Shown piece after piece: positions 7,957 through 15,238 of a stretch of DNA of 41,840 nt. Position 1 is the stretch's first letter. Each line of letters opens with the position of its first letter. The notes under the pieces are model-generated. The model did not search any database. It worked only from the letters and a program-made list of their open reading frames with translations, and was not told the DNA's origin. A program made the translations under genes and the position numbers. Source of the DNA: Bacillota bacterium (GTDB lineage: Bacteria > Bacillota > Clostridia > Acetivibrionales > DSM-1351); contig JAEWAX010000022.1 of the NCBI GenBank assembly GCA_023391425.1, positions 1 to 41,840 on the forward strand, read 5' to 3'.

Positions 7957-9750
7957 CTATATTTTTGAAATAGCTTTGAATGGACATTTCTCCATACAAG
8001 CACCACATTTTGCACATTTTGCTGAATCTATAACGTAAGGAACCTTCTTTTCTCCGCTAATACAGTTCATAGGACAAACCTTGCTACACAGTCCACAGCT
8101 CTTACACTTGCTTGCATCTATAGTGTATTTCATCATTGATTTACAAACACCTGCTGGACATTTTTTGTCGTACACATGCGCTTCATACTCGTCTCTAAAA
8201 TACCTTAATGTACTGAGAACAGGGTTTGGAGCAGTCTGTCCCAATCCACACAATGCTGAAGTTTTAATATTTTTCGCCAATTCCTCAAGCTTTTCAATAT
8301 CTCCATCCTCACCTTTCCCTTCAGTGATTCTTTCCAATATTTCAAGCATACGCTTAGTTCCAATTCTGCAAGGAGGGCATTTACCACAGGATTCGTCAAC
8401 TGTAAATTCTAGAAAGAATCTTGCTATATCTACCATACAATTGTCTTCATCCATAACGATAAGTCCACCAGAACCCATCATTGAACCAATTTCGATTAGG
8501 GAATCATAATCAATAGGTGTGTCTAAATGACTAGCTGGGATACATCCTCCAGAAGGTCCACCTGTTTGAGCTGCTTTAAACTTCTTTCCATTTGGAATAC
8601 CACCACCTATATCATAAACAACTTCTCTTAAAGTTGTTCCCATAGGAACCTCAACAAGACCTGTATTGTTTATTTTTCCGCCTAAAGCAAAAACTTTTGT
8701 TCCTTTACTTTTCTCAGTTCCTATACTGGAAAACCACTCAGGACCATTTAATATAATGACAGGTACATTAGCATATGTTTCAACATTGTTTAATATTGAT
8801 GGTTTCTGCCATAGACCTTTAACAGCAGGGAAAGGAGGTCTTGGTCTAGGCTCACCTCTGTGTCCTTCGATTGATGTCATTAATGCAGTTTCCTCGCCAC
8901 AAACAAATGCTCCTGCACCAAGTCTGATTTCCAAATCAAATTTGAAACCTGTACCAAGGATATTATCTCCAAGTAGTCCATATTCCTTAGCTTGATCTAT
9001 AGCAATCTGCAATCGCTTAACTGCTATAGGATACTCTGCTCTTACATATATAAAACCTTGTGTTGCTCCAATAGCATAACCAGCTATTGACATTGCCTCA
9101 ATTACAGAATGTGGATCGCCTTCAAGAACACTTCTGTCCATAAACGCTCCAGGGTCACCTTCATCAGCATTACAACATACATACTTTTGCTCGTTTACCT
9201 GTGCTGCAGCGAAACTCCACTTAACACCAGTAGGGAAGCCTGCACCGCCTCTTCCTCTTAAACCTGATTTCTTCATTGTGTCAATGACGGTTTCAGGTGT
9301 CATTTCCGTCAACACTTTTTCAAGTGCCTTATATCCATCAAAAGCTATGTATTCATCGATGTTTTCTGGATTTATGCGTCCGCAGTTCCGGAGTGCAATA
9401 CGCGTCTGTCTTGTAAAGAATTCCACACCCTCTAGTGATTTAGAAATATCTTCAGCTTCCTTTTCACCAGCAAGTAATCTTTGTACAATTCTACCCTTAA
9501 GTAAATGTTCTTCAACTATATCCTTTACATCAGAAACCTCTACCCTGGTGTACATTGCACCTTCTGGGTATACTACAACTATTGGACCCTCTGCACAAAG
9601 ACCAAAACAGCCTGTTTTAACTATTTTAACTTCTTTGTCCAACTTATTGCTTGAGAGTAACGTCTCCATCTCTTCCATAATCTTTAAAGAGTTGGAGGAT
9701 GTACAACCTGTACCTGCACAAACAAGCACATGTGCTCTATATAATTGCAT
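7957..9750 (-). CDS. hydB: Hydrogenase NADH-binding subunit HydB (NuoF-like)
   Basis: 597 residues. The N-terminal thioredoxin-like [2Fe-2S] domain (1-95) has Cys in CAGTGC and GCFGLC. The NuoF-type flavin/NADH domain follows, with the FMN-binding block GLRGRGGAGFPTG and the GAGAFVCGEETALM / GHRGEPRPRPP region, then an SLBB-like part and a [4Fe-4S] motif (ESCGKCPPCRIGT). The C-terminus adds two ferredoxin clusters (CKSCGLCSKVCP and CAKCGACMEKCP). It takes electrons from NADH through FMN and passes them along iron-sulfur clusters to HydA. The extra thioredoxin-like and ferredoxin domains are normal for HydB and distinguish it from the respiratory NuoF. A good ribosome site (GAGGAGG) precedes the ATG; the [2Fe-2S] protein gene ends 42 nt upstream. 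Confidence 0.96.
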   Translation of the reverse strand: MQLYRAHVLVCAGTGCTSSNSLKIMEEMETLLSSNKLDKEVKIVKTGCFGLCAEGPIVVVYPEGAMYTRVEVSDVKDIVEEHLLKGRIVQRLLAGEKEAEDISKSLEGVEFFTRQTRIALRNCGRINPENIDEYIAFDGYKALEKVLTEMTPETVIDTMKKSGLRGRGGAGFPTGVKWSFAAAQVNEQKYVCCNADEGDPGAFMDRSVLEGDPHSVIEAMSIAGYAIGATQGFIYVRAEYPIAVKRLQIAIDQAKEYGLLGDNILGTGFKFDLEIRLGAGAFVCGEETALMTSIEGHRGEPRPRPPFPAVKGLWQKPSILNNVETYANVPVIILNGPEWFSSIGTEKSKGTKVFALGGKINNTGLVEVPMGTTLREVVYDIGGGIPNGKKFKAAQTGGPSGGCIPASHLDTPIDYDSLIEIGSMMGSGGLIVMDEDNCMVDIARFFLEFTVDESCGKCPPCRIGTKRMLEILERITEGKGEDGDIEKLEELAKNIKTSALCGLGQTAPNPVLSTLRYFRDEYEAHVYDKKCPAGVCKSMMKYTIDASKCKSCGLCSKVCPMNCISGEKKVPYVIDSAKCAKCGACMEKCPFKAISKI

Positions 9751-9792
9751 TTTAAAACCTCCTCACAATAATTTAAGAATAAACATTATATA

Positions 9793-10167
9793 TTATTTCT
9801 TTTTCTCAGCAGCTCCGATAGTTAAATCAAGGCACACTTTACCATTAACAATATGCTCAACAACTACCCTCGCCGCCTTTTCAGCAGTCATATTAACATA
9901 GGTTACCTTGTTTCCTTCTTTGTCAATAACTTCTACAACAGGCTCAAGCCTACAAACACCAACACACCCTGTCATAGATACGGTAATATTATTTAATTCT
10001 CTTTTGTTTATTTCTTCCAAAAATGCATTCATAACTGGCCTAGCTCCTGCTGCTATACCACATGTAGCCATCCCTACGATAACTCTAAACCCTTCAGCAT
10101 TTGATCTAAGAGAAATCTGATTAAGAGTTTTCTTTCTAATCTCCTCTAATTCAGCTATCGACTTCAT
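9793..10167 (-). CDS. [2Fe-2S] thioredoxin-like ferredoxin of the hydrogenase operon
   Basis: 124 residues from the ATG at 10167; TTTTGGAGGTG sits directly upstream. A TTG five codons earlier overlaps this site and is unlikely. The N-terminus is a helical stretch; the core is a thioredoxin-fold ferredoxin with Cys in MATCGIAAGA and in MTGCVGVCRLEP, the four-Cys pattern of the NuoE / HydB N-terminus family. Such a protein occurs in several clostridial and thermoanaerobic hydABC operons and is presumed to carry electrons for the complex or be an accessory subunit. Its start overlaps the end of the ATPase-like gene by 17 bp, implying translational coupling. Confidence 0.88.
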   Translation of the reverse strand: MKSIAELEEIRKKTLNQISLRSNAEGFRVIVGMATCGIAAGARPVMNAFLEEINKRELNNITVSMTGCVGVCRLEPVVEVIDKEGNKVTYVNMTAEKAARVVVEHIVNGKVCLDLTIGAAEKKK

Positions 10168-10717
10168 TAAGTACACCTCCAAAAATATTCTTTATACCTT
10201 CATCAATATACTCCTTCAACCATTGCAAAACTGCAAATTCGTTAATATTAACGCCATTGAGCGTTTTATTTATTTCTTCTGTATCAAGCTTAAATGTACC
10301 TTCCATGCTTTCCATCAGCAGAATAAACTGTATATTTGGATTTGCAGATATCAACGTAATCATAGTGTCACTTATATCTCCAATTGGCAATCTGTCAATA
10401 TGATTAATTGAAAAAGTAGCAGATACTTTTGTTCCTACATTTCTTTTAGAATAGATATTAAATTTACCGCCACATTTTAGTGCTGATTCTTTCAATAAAG
10501 GTATTCCTAATCCAATCTTTCGAGTAGTCCTCGAAGTCATAAATGGATCTTCAACCCTTATTAAAAAATCATCCTCCATACCAACACCATTATCTTCAAT
10601 CTCTAAAACTAGGTGTTTGTTCTGTGCCACTTCACCAATACGAACAGTAATAACTGATGCATTAGCCTTTATAGAATTTTGAACTATATCTAGAATGTGA
10701 AGTGATAAATCCCTCAT
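10151..10717 (-). CDS. HATPase-domain protein without kinase dimerisation domain (hydrogenase operon)
   Basis: 188 residues. The N-terminal ~115 residues are a GHKL-type ATP-binding domain: N-box DIVQNSIKANAS, G1 box EDNGVGM and G2 box KIGLGIPLLKES. There is no phospho-accepting His helix, so it is not a complete sensor kinase. The ~70-residue C-terminal part is unrecognised. Genes of this kind sit in the same place in other hydABC operons, but the role is unknown; serine-kinase or anti-sigma-like activity, or assembly of the hydrogenase, are possibilities. The ribosome site CTGGAG is before the ATG; hydC ends 34 nt upstream. Confidence 0.85.
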   Translation of the reverse strand: MRDLSLHILDIVQNSIKANASVITVRIGEVAQNKHLVLEIEDNGVGMEDDFLIRVEDPFMTSRTTRKIGLGIPLLKESALKCGGKFNIYSKRNVGTKVSATFSINHIDRLPIGDISDTMITLISANPNIQFILLMESMEGTFKLDTEEINKTLNGVNINEFAVLQWLKEYIDEGIKNIFGGVLNEVDS

Positions 10718-10751
10718 ACTATGCTCCAGTTAATTCATTAATTAATATGTA

Positions 10752-11246
10752 TTATAAATCTTTATATTTATCTAGAATTCCTTTAACGTCATCAGCAACT
10801 AATCTGCCATGAACATCGTCATTTATCATTATTACGGGAGCTAAGCCACACGCGCCTATACATCTGCAAGCGTCAAGTGAAAATTTTCCGTCCTGCGTAC
10901 ATTGTCCAACATCTATGCCTAAGATTTCCTTGAATTTATCAAGTATTGCACCTGAACCCTTTACATAGCAGGCAGTACCTAAACAAACACTAATTTTAAA
11001 TCGTCCTTTTGGATTTAGTGAGAATTGAGTATAGAATGTAACAACACCATAGATTTCAGCTAGTGAAACATTCAGCTCCTCAGAAATCTTTTTTAGTACA
11101 TCCACAGGTAAGTACCCATATATTTCCTGGGATTCATGTAATACAGGAATTAGAGCACCCCTTGTATCCTTATATTTCTCAATAATCTTTTTGAGTTTCA
11201 AGCCGTTTTCATCCACGCAACCGCAGCAGCACTTGTTTTCACTCAT
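10752..11246 (-). CDS. hydC: Hydrogenase subunit HydC (NuoE-like [2Fe-2S] protein)
   Basis: 164 residues, normal NuoE length. An unusual Cys-rich N-terminus (NKCCCGCVDENG) precedes a helical region (ESQEIYGYLPVDVLKKIS) and the thioredoxin-fold [2Fe-2S] domain. The ligands are Cys in VCLGTACY and in DACRCIGACGLAP. It forms the small electron-transfer subunit next to the flavin subunit HydB. It is the first gene of the hydrogenase operon, with a strong ribosome site (AAAGGGAGG) and a promoter carrying two Rex-like operators upstream, so the whole operon is probably controlled by the NADH/NAD ratio. Confidence 0.95.
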   Translation of the reverse strand: MSENKCCCGCVDENGLKLKKIIEKYKDTRGALIPVLHESQEIYGYLPVDVLKKISEELNVSLAEIYGVVTFYTQFSLNPKGRFKISVCLGTACYVKGSGAILDKFKEILGIDVGQCTQDGKFSLDACRCIGACGLAPVIMINDDVHGRLVADDVKGILDKYKDL

Positions 11247-11271
11247 TTAATAGACCTCCCTTTAGCAAGAT

Positions 11272-11289
11272 GTGTTAATATATTCACAA
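11272..11289 (-). promoter_or_regulatory. Second (weaker) Rex-like operator of the hydrogenase operon
   Basis: GTGTTAATATATTCACAA differs from the Rex consensus TTGTTAANNNNTTAACAA at two defined positions. It lies in the 5-prime leader between the transcription start and hydC, 24 nt from the stronger site. Confidence 0.6.
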
Positions 11290-11313
11290 ACCAAAACAAA
11301 AATTTCACAATAT

Positions 11314-11331
11314 ATGTTAATATATTAACAA
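11314..11331 (-). promoter_or_regulatory. Rex-like operator at the hydrogenase promoter
   Basis: ATGTTAATATATTAACAA contains a perfect 16-bp palindrome and matches TTGTTAANNNNTTAACAA at 13 of 14 defined positions. It begins about 12 nt downstream of the -10 box, so it covers the likely start of transcription. Rex is a repressor that leaves DNA when NADH rises, which suits an NADH-oxidising hydrogenase. Confidence 0.8.
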
Positions 11332-11342
11332 TATTTACTGAC

Positions 11343-11371
11343 ATTATAGCAAATTATTGATAATTATTCAA
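11343..11371 (-). promoter_or_regulatory. Sigma-A-type promoter of the hydrogenase operon
   Basis: On the minus strand TTGAAT (11366-11371), a 17-nt spacer and a perfect -10 box TATAAT (11343-11348). Transcription should start near 11335, leaving a leader of about 90 nt before hydC. Confidence 0.8.
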
Positions 11372-11428
11372 CATACTCATCAAATTTTTAGCTTATTATA
11401 GATACGGATTAATTATATAGGTTTATAA

Positions 11429-11467
11429 TACAAAAGACTATAGGATATATATCTATAGTCTTTTGTA
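11429..11467 (-). terminator. Terminator after the DUF1292 gene
   Basis: Perfect 15-bp stem: TACAAAAGACTATAG (11429-11443) and its complement (11453-11467), 9-nt loop. The arm ends are A-rich and T-rich. It closes the ireB-ruvX-DUF1292 unit just before the hydrogenase promoter. Confidence 0.8.
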
Positions 11468-11482
11468 TAGTAATTTATTTAG

Positions 11483-11770
11483 TTATTCATCAAAATCGTA
11501 TTCTTCTTCCATTCTTTCTTTAAATTCTTCAAACACACTGTTTAGCTCGTCTTCATCGTCAACCGTAACAAAAGCATCTTCGCCTTCTTCGTTATGATCT
11601 ACCTTAAGAATAACGACTTCGTCAATCTCTTCATTATCCTGCTCATCAAGTGGGAGCAAAACAACATATTCATTCCCATCCATTTCAACTGTGTCTAGAT
11701 GTTCGAACTCAACTTCTTCTCCATCTTCTCCAATTAAAACGATAATATCATCTCTTTCATCTTCACTCAT
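11483..11770 (-). CDS. DUF1292 family protein (YrzB-like)
   Basis: 95 residues, very acidic (many Glu and Asp, pI clearly low), with the family core VLIGEDGEEVEFEHLDTVEMDGNEYVVLLP and VVILKVD. Small acidic DUF1292 proteins are conserved in Firmicutes next to ireB and ruvX; function is unknown. A strong ribosome site (TCTAGGAGGAAA) precedes the ATG. It lies 144 nt downstream of ruvX and may be transcribed with it, ending at the hairpin at 11429-11467. Confidence 0.92.
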   Translation of the reverse strand: MSEDERDDIIVLIGEDGEEVEFEHLDTVEMDGNEYVVLLPLDEQDNEEIDEVVILKVDHNEEGEDAFVTVDDEDELNSVFEEFKERMEEEYDFDE

Positions 11771-11914
11771 ATCTATTTCCTCCTAGAAATAATCATTGCT
11801 TTTATACAAAAATAATGTTTTAAATAGTATTAAATAATTCTGTCTGAACTATGCAAAAACACGTTTTTATAATAACATACTTGCACTTAATTTCCAATAT
11901 TAAGTTTTTTTATT

Positions 11915-12337
11915 TTATTTATAATTTGCTTGCCTATCTAAATATCCTTGAAGAATAAAAACTGCAGACATTGTATCCACAATATTTTTTTTATTTGAAG
12001 CTTTAACCCCAAGTTCATTCATGGCTCTATGTGCAGAAACCGTTGTAAGTCTTTCATCCCATTTGATAATGTTATATTCACCAAACTCAAGAAGCTTTTG
12101 AATAAATTCCTCTGTTTTCTCAGCCCTTGGACCCTTAGTACCATTCATGTTGAGTGGATATCCAATTACAATATCCTTCACCTCATATTGATTAATTATC
12201 TCTAATATCCGAGCAAGTGCCTTTTTTATTCCATCCTTACTTTTTACAGTTTCAAGTCCTTGTGCTGTCCAACCCATAGGATCACTAATAGCAACTCCTA
12301 TCCTCGAGTCTCCATAGTCTATACCCAAAACTCGCAT
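11915..12337 (-). CDS. ruvX: Holliday junction resolvase-like RuvX (YqgF)
   Basis: 140 residues, typical RNase H-fold protein. The N-terminal LGIDYGDSRIGVAISD block carries the first catalytic Asp, DIVIGYPLNMNGTKG is the second conserved block and DERLTTVSAHR contains further acidic/active-site residues. Family members are tied to Holliday junction resolution and to 16S rRNA 5-prime processing. The ribosome site ATGGAGGGA lies before the ATG. It follows ireB by 101 nt, with a hairpin in the gap, and precedes the DUF1292 gene, the usual Firmicutes order. Confidence 0.95.
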   Translation of the reverse strand: MRVLGIDYGDSRIGVAISDPMGWTAQGLETVKSKDGIKKALARILEIINQYEVKDIVIGYPLNMNGTKGPRAEKTEEFIQKLLEFGEYNIIKWDERLTTVSAHRAMNELGVKASNKKNIVDTMSAVFILQGYLDRQANYK

Positions 12338-12389
12338 CTATTCCCTCCATGATTATATGCCCAGTTTCACTGGACACAGCCAAATTAAT

Positions 12390-12416
12390 AGGCACTCTCT
12401 ATAAATGAGAATGCCT
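12390..12416 (-). terminator. Hairpin between ireB and ruvX
   Basis: Arms AGGCACTCTC (12390-12399) and GAGAATGCCT (12407-12416), 7-nt loop. On the minus strand the one mismatch is a U-G pair, so the RNA stem is complete. The tract that follows (ATTAATTTGG) is not a good U-run, so it may only attenuate transcription. Confidence 0.5.
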
Positions 12417-12438
12417 AAAATTTCTGAAATATTTATTC

Positions 12439-12699
12439 TCAAGCGTTATTGTTACTCTCAAGGTAAAACTTTAAAACTTCCTCTAATAATTCATCTCTTT
12501 CAAGTCTTCTAATAATACTTCTTGCATTTTTATAGTTTGTAATGTAAGTAGGATCTCCAGACAAAATATATCCAACCATTTGGTTAATTGGATTATAACC
12601 CTTTTCTTTCAGCGCCTGATACACTGAAACTAGAATGGCTTTTGCCTCATTGTCCTTTTCTTTTTCTACTTTAAACATCATAGTCTCATTTATGCCCAT
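12439..12699 (-). CDS. ireB: IreB family regulatory phosphoprotein
   Basis: 86 residues, full length for the family (formerly DUF965 / YrzL). The core GYNPINQMVGYILSGDPTYITNYKNARSIIR is diagnostic. In enterococci IreB is phosphorylated by the Ser/Thr kinase IreK, on Thr residues near the N-terminus, and controls cephalosporin tolerance; here a Thr is present in MGINETMMF. It lies upstream of ruvX as in most Firmicutes. The ribosome site (CTAGGAAGG) is moderate. Function in this organism is inferred from family. Confidence 0.93.
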   Translation of the reverse strand: MGINETMMFKVEKEKDNEAKAILVSVYQALKEKGYNPINQMVGYILSGDPTYITNYKNARSIIRRLERDELLEEVLKFYLESNNNA

Positions 12700-12822
12700 T
12701 TATATCACCTTCCTAGAGCAACTGTTCTGTTTTATCCTATTTATTTTGTTATATTAAATGGATAAGCTATATATATCTATACTAATACATACTTCAACCT
12801 TTTGCAACAATTTTACAAAACG

Positions 12823-14124
12823 CTATATAATATTTCCTTCGAATAGACCGTCCCCTATTTTATCTAGTCTAGTTACTTTTAGGCTTCCTTTTAACTCAAT
12901 ACTTCCTTTTGATATTACCCTTATATAGTTTTTTGTTAAGCCCTCAATATAGTCTTCCTTTCCGTGTAGTTCCTGTTCGTAGAGTACTTCCATTTCTCTA
13001 CCGATAAAGTCCTGGAAATAATGTCTTTCAAGATTATCTGACAGAGATAGCATTAGCTGACTCCTCTTTTCTTTTTCCTCCGGACTTATCTGGTTATCAT
13101 ATTGCGCTGCTGGTGTTCCCTTTCTGGGAGAATACTTAAAAACATGAATTTTTGAGAACCCTACTTCTTGTGCAAAATTTAATGAAGTCCTAAAGTCATC
13201 CTCCGTTTCTCCTGGAAATCCTACCATTATGTCTGTAGTAATTGCTACATCTGGAATATTATTTTTTAGGAGTTTAACGCTATTCATGTATTCATTTGTT
13301 GTATATTTTCTGTTCATAGCTTTTAGTGTGTTATCACATCCACTTTGCAAAGATAAATGATAATGGGGGCATAACTTCGGCATCTTGGCAGCAGCGCTGA
13401 CAAATTCTTCTGTAATGGTAGTTGGCTCTATTGAACCAAGTCTTATCCTCTTGATTCCCTCAATCATGTTTAGTCTTTGTATGATATCAAGTAGATTTGT
13501 AGTTTTTAAATCTCTTCCATATGAAGCAATATGAATACCTGTTAAAACAATTTCCAAAAATCCATTTTGAGCTAGGTCTTTTACTTCTTGAATAATGTCC
13601 TCTGGCTGTCTACTCCTTATAGGACCTCTAGCATAAGGTATTATACAGTATGAACAAAACTGGCTGCAGCCTTCCTGAATCTTCAGATATGCTCTAGTCC
13701 GCTCCTTATAAGAACTCACTTTTAGTTCTTCAAAGTTTCTAGAAGACATAATATTATCAACGGCATTTATTCTGCATTCACCGGCTTCAATTCTTGAAAT
13801 ATATTCAATAACTTTATTTCTGTCTTTTGTGCCTATTACTAAATTGACTTCAGGTATTTTTAGCACATCAGCAGATGATGTCTGAGCGTAACATCCCATA
13901 ACTACAACGATAGAATTGGGATTATTCTTTTTTGCCTTTCTAATTGCCTGTCTTGATTTTCTATCACTAAGGTTTGTAACCGTACATGTATTAATAATAT
14001 AGACATCTGAGTTCTGTTCAAATGGTACTATATCGTATCCATTTTGTTCAAATAGTGAAGAAACCGCCTCTGATTCATATTGGTTTACCTTGCAACCTAA
14101 AGTATAAAATGCAACTGTTTTCAT
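12823..14124 (-). CDS. mtaB: tRNA (N6-threonylcarbamoyladenosine37-C2) methylthiotransferase MtaB
   Basis: 433 residues. The N-terminal UPF0004 domain (1-125) carries the three cluster ligands: Cys in TLGCKVNQYE, NTCTVTN and MGCYAQTS. The radical-SAM domain (about 140-370) has CSQFCSYC as its CxxxCxxC site, and a TRAM domain ends the protein (about 372-433). TLGCKVNQYESE is the form typical of MtaB rather than MiaB or RimO. The enzyme adds a methylthio group to t6A37 in tRNAs reading ANN codons. Only a weak ribosome site (GAGAAAACT) is seen close to the ATG. It lies 123 nt upstream of ireB and could share its transcript. Confidence 0.94.
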   Translation of the reverse strand: MKTVAFYTLGCKVNQYESEAVSSLFEQNGYDIVPFEQNSDVYIINTCTVTNLSDRKSRQAIRKAKKNNPNSIVVVMGCYAQTSSADVLKIPEVNLVIGTKDRNKVIEYISRIEAGECRINAVDNIMSSRNFEELKVSSYKERTRAYLKIQEGCSQFCSYCIIPYARGPIRSRQPEDIIQEVKDLAQNGFLEIVLTGIHIASYGRDLKTTNLLDIIQRLNMIEGIKRIRLGSIEPTTITEEFVSAAAKMPKLCPHYHLSLQSGCDNTLKAMNRKYTTNEYMNSVKLLKNNIPDVAITTDIMVGFPGETEDDFRTSLNFAQEVGFSKIHVFKYSPRKGTPAAQYDNQISPEEKEKRSQLMLSLSDNLERHYFQDFIGREMEVLYEQELHGKEDYIEGLTKNYIRVISKGSIELKGSLKVTRLDKIGDGLFEGNII

Positions 14125-14344
14125 AGTTTTCTCGTATTCCTCATTTCATTATGTTTCCCATTTGTTAATTATATATTAGTAGTCAATATGTTCAAAGGCT
14201 AAAAAAGGAAAATTTAAAGATATTATTGAATGAAAACCTAACAAAAACTTTGTTACATATGCACAATAACCCTGTAAACTCCTCGTATGCCTAGTTTGTA
14301 TGGCATCAAAGCTTAATATACTTTATGTTTAGGAAACATCTTCA
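14125..14344. other. Intergenic spacer between mtaB and the HPr-like gene
   Basis: An AT-rich divergent spacer. It must hold the mtaB promoter on the minus strand, but I cannot pick out a convincing one. Apart from a short imperfect inverted repeat near 14287-14309 (ATGCC / GGCAT) I see nothing; no RNA gene or remnant is recognisable. Confidence 0.4.
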
Positions 14345-14373
14345 TTGACTTAAATATAAAAAGCAGTTAATAT
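14345..14373 (+). promoter_or_regulatory. Sigma-A-type promoter of the HPr-like gene
   Basis: TTGACT (14345-14350), 17-nt spacer, TAATAT (14368-14373), about 52 nt before the start codon. It is among the best promoter matches in the window, suggesting good constitutive expression. Confidence 0.7.
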
Positions 14374-14425
14374 TAAAGTATAAATTTAGTAATTTGATTT
14401 TTACCTTTTAAGGAGGATGGATAAT

Positions 14426-14653
14426 ATGAAAGCATTTGATATTTCTTTAAAATCTATTAATGATGTAAAGGATTTCGTTAATATTGTTAACAAGTACGAT
14501 TTTGATGTTGATTTGTCATCAGGACGTTATATCGTTGATGCAAAGTCAATTATGGGCATCTTTAGCCTTGACTTAAGCAAATCTATTCGATTAGAGACTC
14601 AGGTTGAAGATTGTGGAAATTTCTGTGAGGAAATTAAACGTTTTATAGTTTAA
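14426..14653 (+). CDS. HPr-like (Crh-like) protein lacking the PTS histidine
   Basis: 75 residues from the ATG at 14426. An ATG at 14417 directly abuts the AGGAGG site (14411-14416) and is too close to be used. The second half matches the HPr fold: FDVDLSSGRYIVDAKSIMGIFSLDLSKSIRLE corresponds to the HPr strand-helix block around the regulatory serine, here Ser41 in the KSIMG motif. The first half lacks the GLHARPA motif, so the phosphocarrier His15 is missing, and the protein cannot pass phosphate in the sugar phosphotransferase chain. By analogy with Crh of Bacillus it could be a Ser-phosphorylated co-regulator for catabolite repression. It is monocistronic with its own promoter and terminator. 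Confidence 0.8.
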   Translation: MKAFDISLKSINDVKDFVNIVNKYDFDVDLSSGRYIVDAKSIMGIFSLDLSKSIRLETQVEDCGNFCEEIKRFIV

Positions 14654-14703
14654 GCTCTTTTGAAATTTTAATTCTGAATGTAATACGCAAATATTGCACA
14701 CAT

Positions 14704-14734
14704 AAAAAGCGAATGGATTTTCCATTCGCTTTTT
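14704..14734. terminator. Bidirectional terminator between HPr-like and DUF523 genes
   Basis: Perfect 14-bp stem AAAAAGCGAATGGA (14704-14717) and its complement (14721-14734) with a 3-nt loop. A-runs and T-runs at the arm ends make it work on both strands, as suits two convergent genes. Confidence 0.92.
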
Positions 14735-14746
14735 GCTTTGGTTATG

Positions 14747-15199
14747 TCATTTGGGGTAATTGTCCTCTGTAAGAACCTTATAACCATTATTAATTAATAT
14801 TTGTGCAGCAACACCATTTCCATCAATTAATCTTCCGCTAAATGTACCATCATATATCTTTCCGCATCCACATGATGGACTTCTCGATTTGAAGATAGCC
14901 ATATTTATATTGAAAAGCTTTGCAACCTTCAGAGTTTCATCAGCTCCTTTCAAAAACTCACAAGTATAATCCTGCCCTTGTGAATCAATTACTCTGGCAT
15001 TTCCTAGAAGAACTTCCTCACCTGTTGAATTCATAGCAATTTCGCAGGGATTTCTTGGTGTAGCACAACCACCCATCTGCTCTGGACAAACTACGATTGC
15101 TTTGCCTTCCTTTACCAACTTTTCAATATTAGCATTATAGTTACTTTCTCCATTGTACCTACTATCAAGCCCCACAAGGCATGCACTCACCATTATCAT
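14747..15199 (-). CDS. DUF523 domain protein
   Basis: 150 residues, the usual length of stand-alone DUF523 proteins. The family pattern is clear: MVSACLVGLDSRYNGESN at the N-terminus, VVCPEQMGGCATPRNPCEI in the middle and KSRSPSCGCGKIYDG near residue 110. Several conserved Cys suggest metal or iron-sulfur binding; related domains are associated with 2-thiouracil desulfuration. The ribosome site GAGGATGG is 9 nt before the ATG. It starts 39 nt after rnr and is probably co-transcribed with it. Confidence 0.9.
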   Translation of the reverse strand: MIMVSACLVGLDSRYNGESNYNANIEKLVKEGKAIVVCPEQMGGCATPRNPCEIAMNSTGEEVLLGNARVIDSQGQDYTCEFLKGADETLKVAKLFNINMAIFKSRSPSCGCGKIYDGTFSGRLIDGNGVAAQILINNGYKVLTEDNYPK

Positions 15200-15238
15200 T
15201 TTATACCATCCTCATAATCACTTTATCGTTTTGCTACC

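Noticed and set aside
7940..8017. N-terminal extension of HydA by 26 residues
   Set aside because: It would overlap the end of hydB, whereas the ATG at 7939 has GGGGAGGAG and gives the family's normal N-terminus.
8205..8399. 64-codon minus-strand frame within hydB in another frame
   Set aside because: Overlaps the conserved NuoF cluster region of hydB in a different frame; no ribosome site.
9278..9901. 207-codon plus-strand frame over hydB
   Set aside because: Antisense shadow of hydB and the [2Fe-2S] protein gene; sequence is Ser/Thr-rich without a family.
14162..14179. TTGTTAATTATATATTAG as a Rex site near mtaB
   Set aside because: Only the left half matches; the right half lacks TTAACAA.
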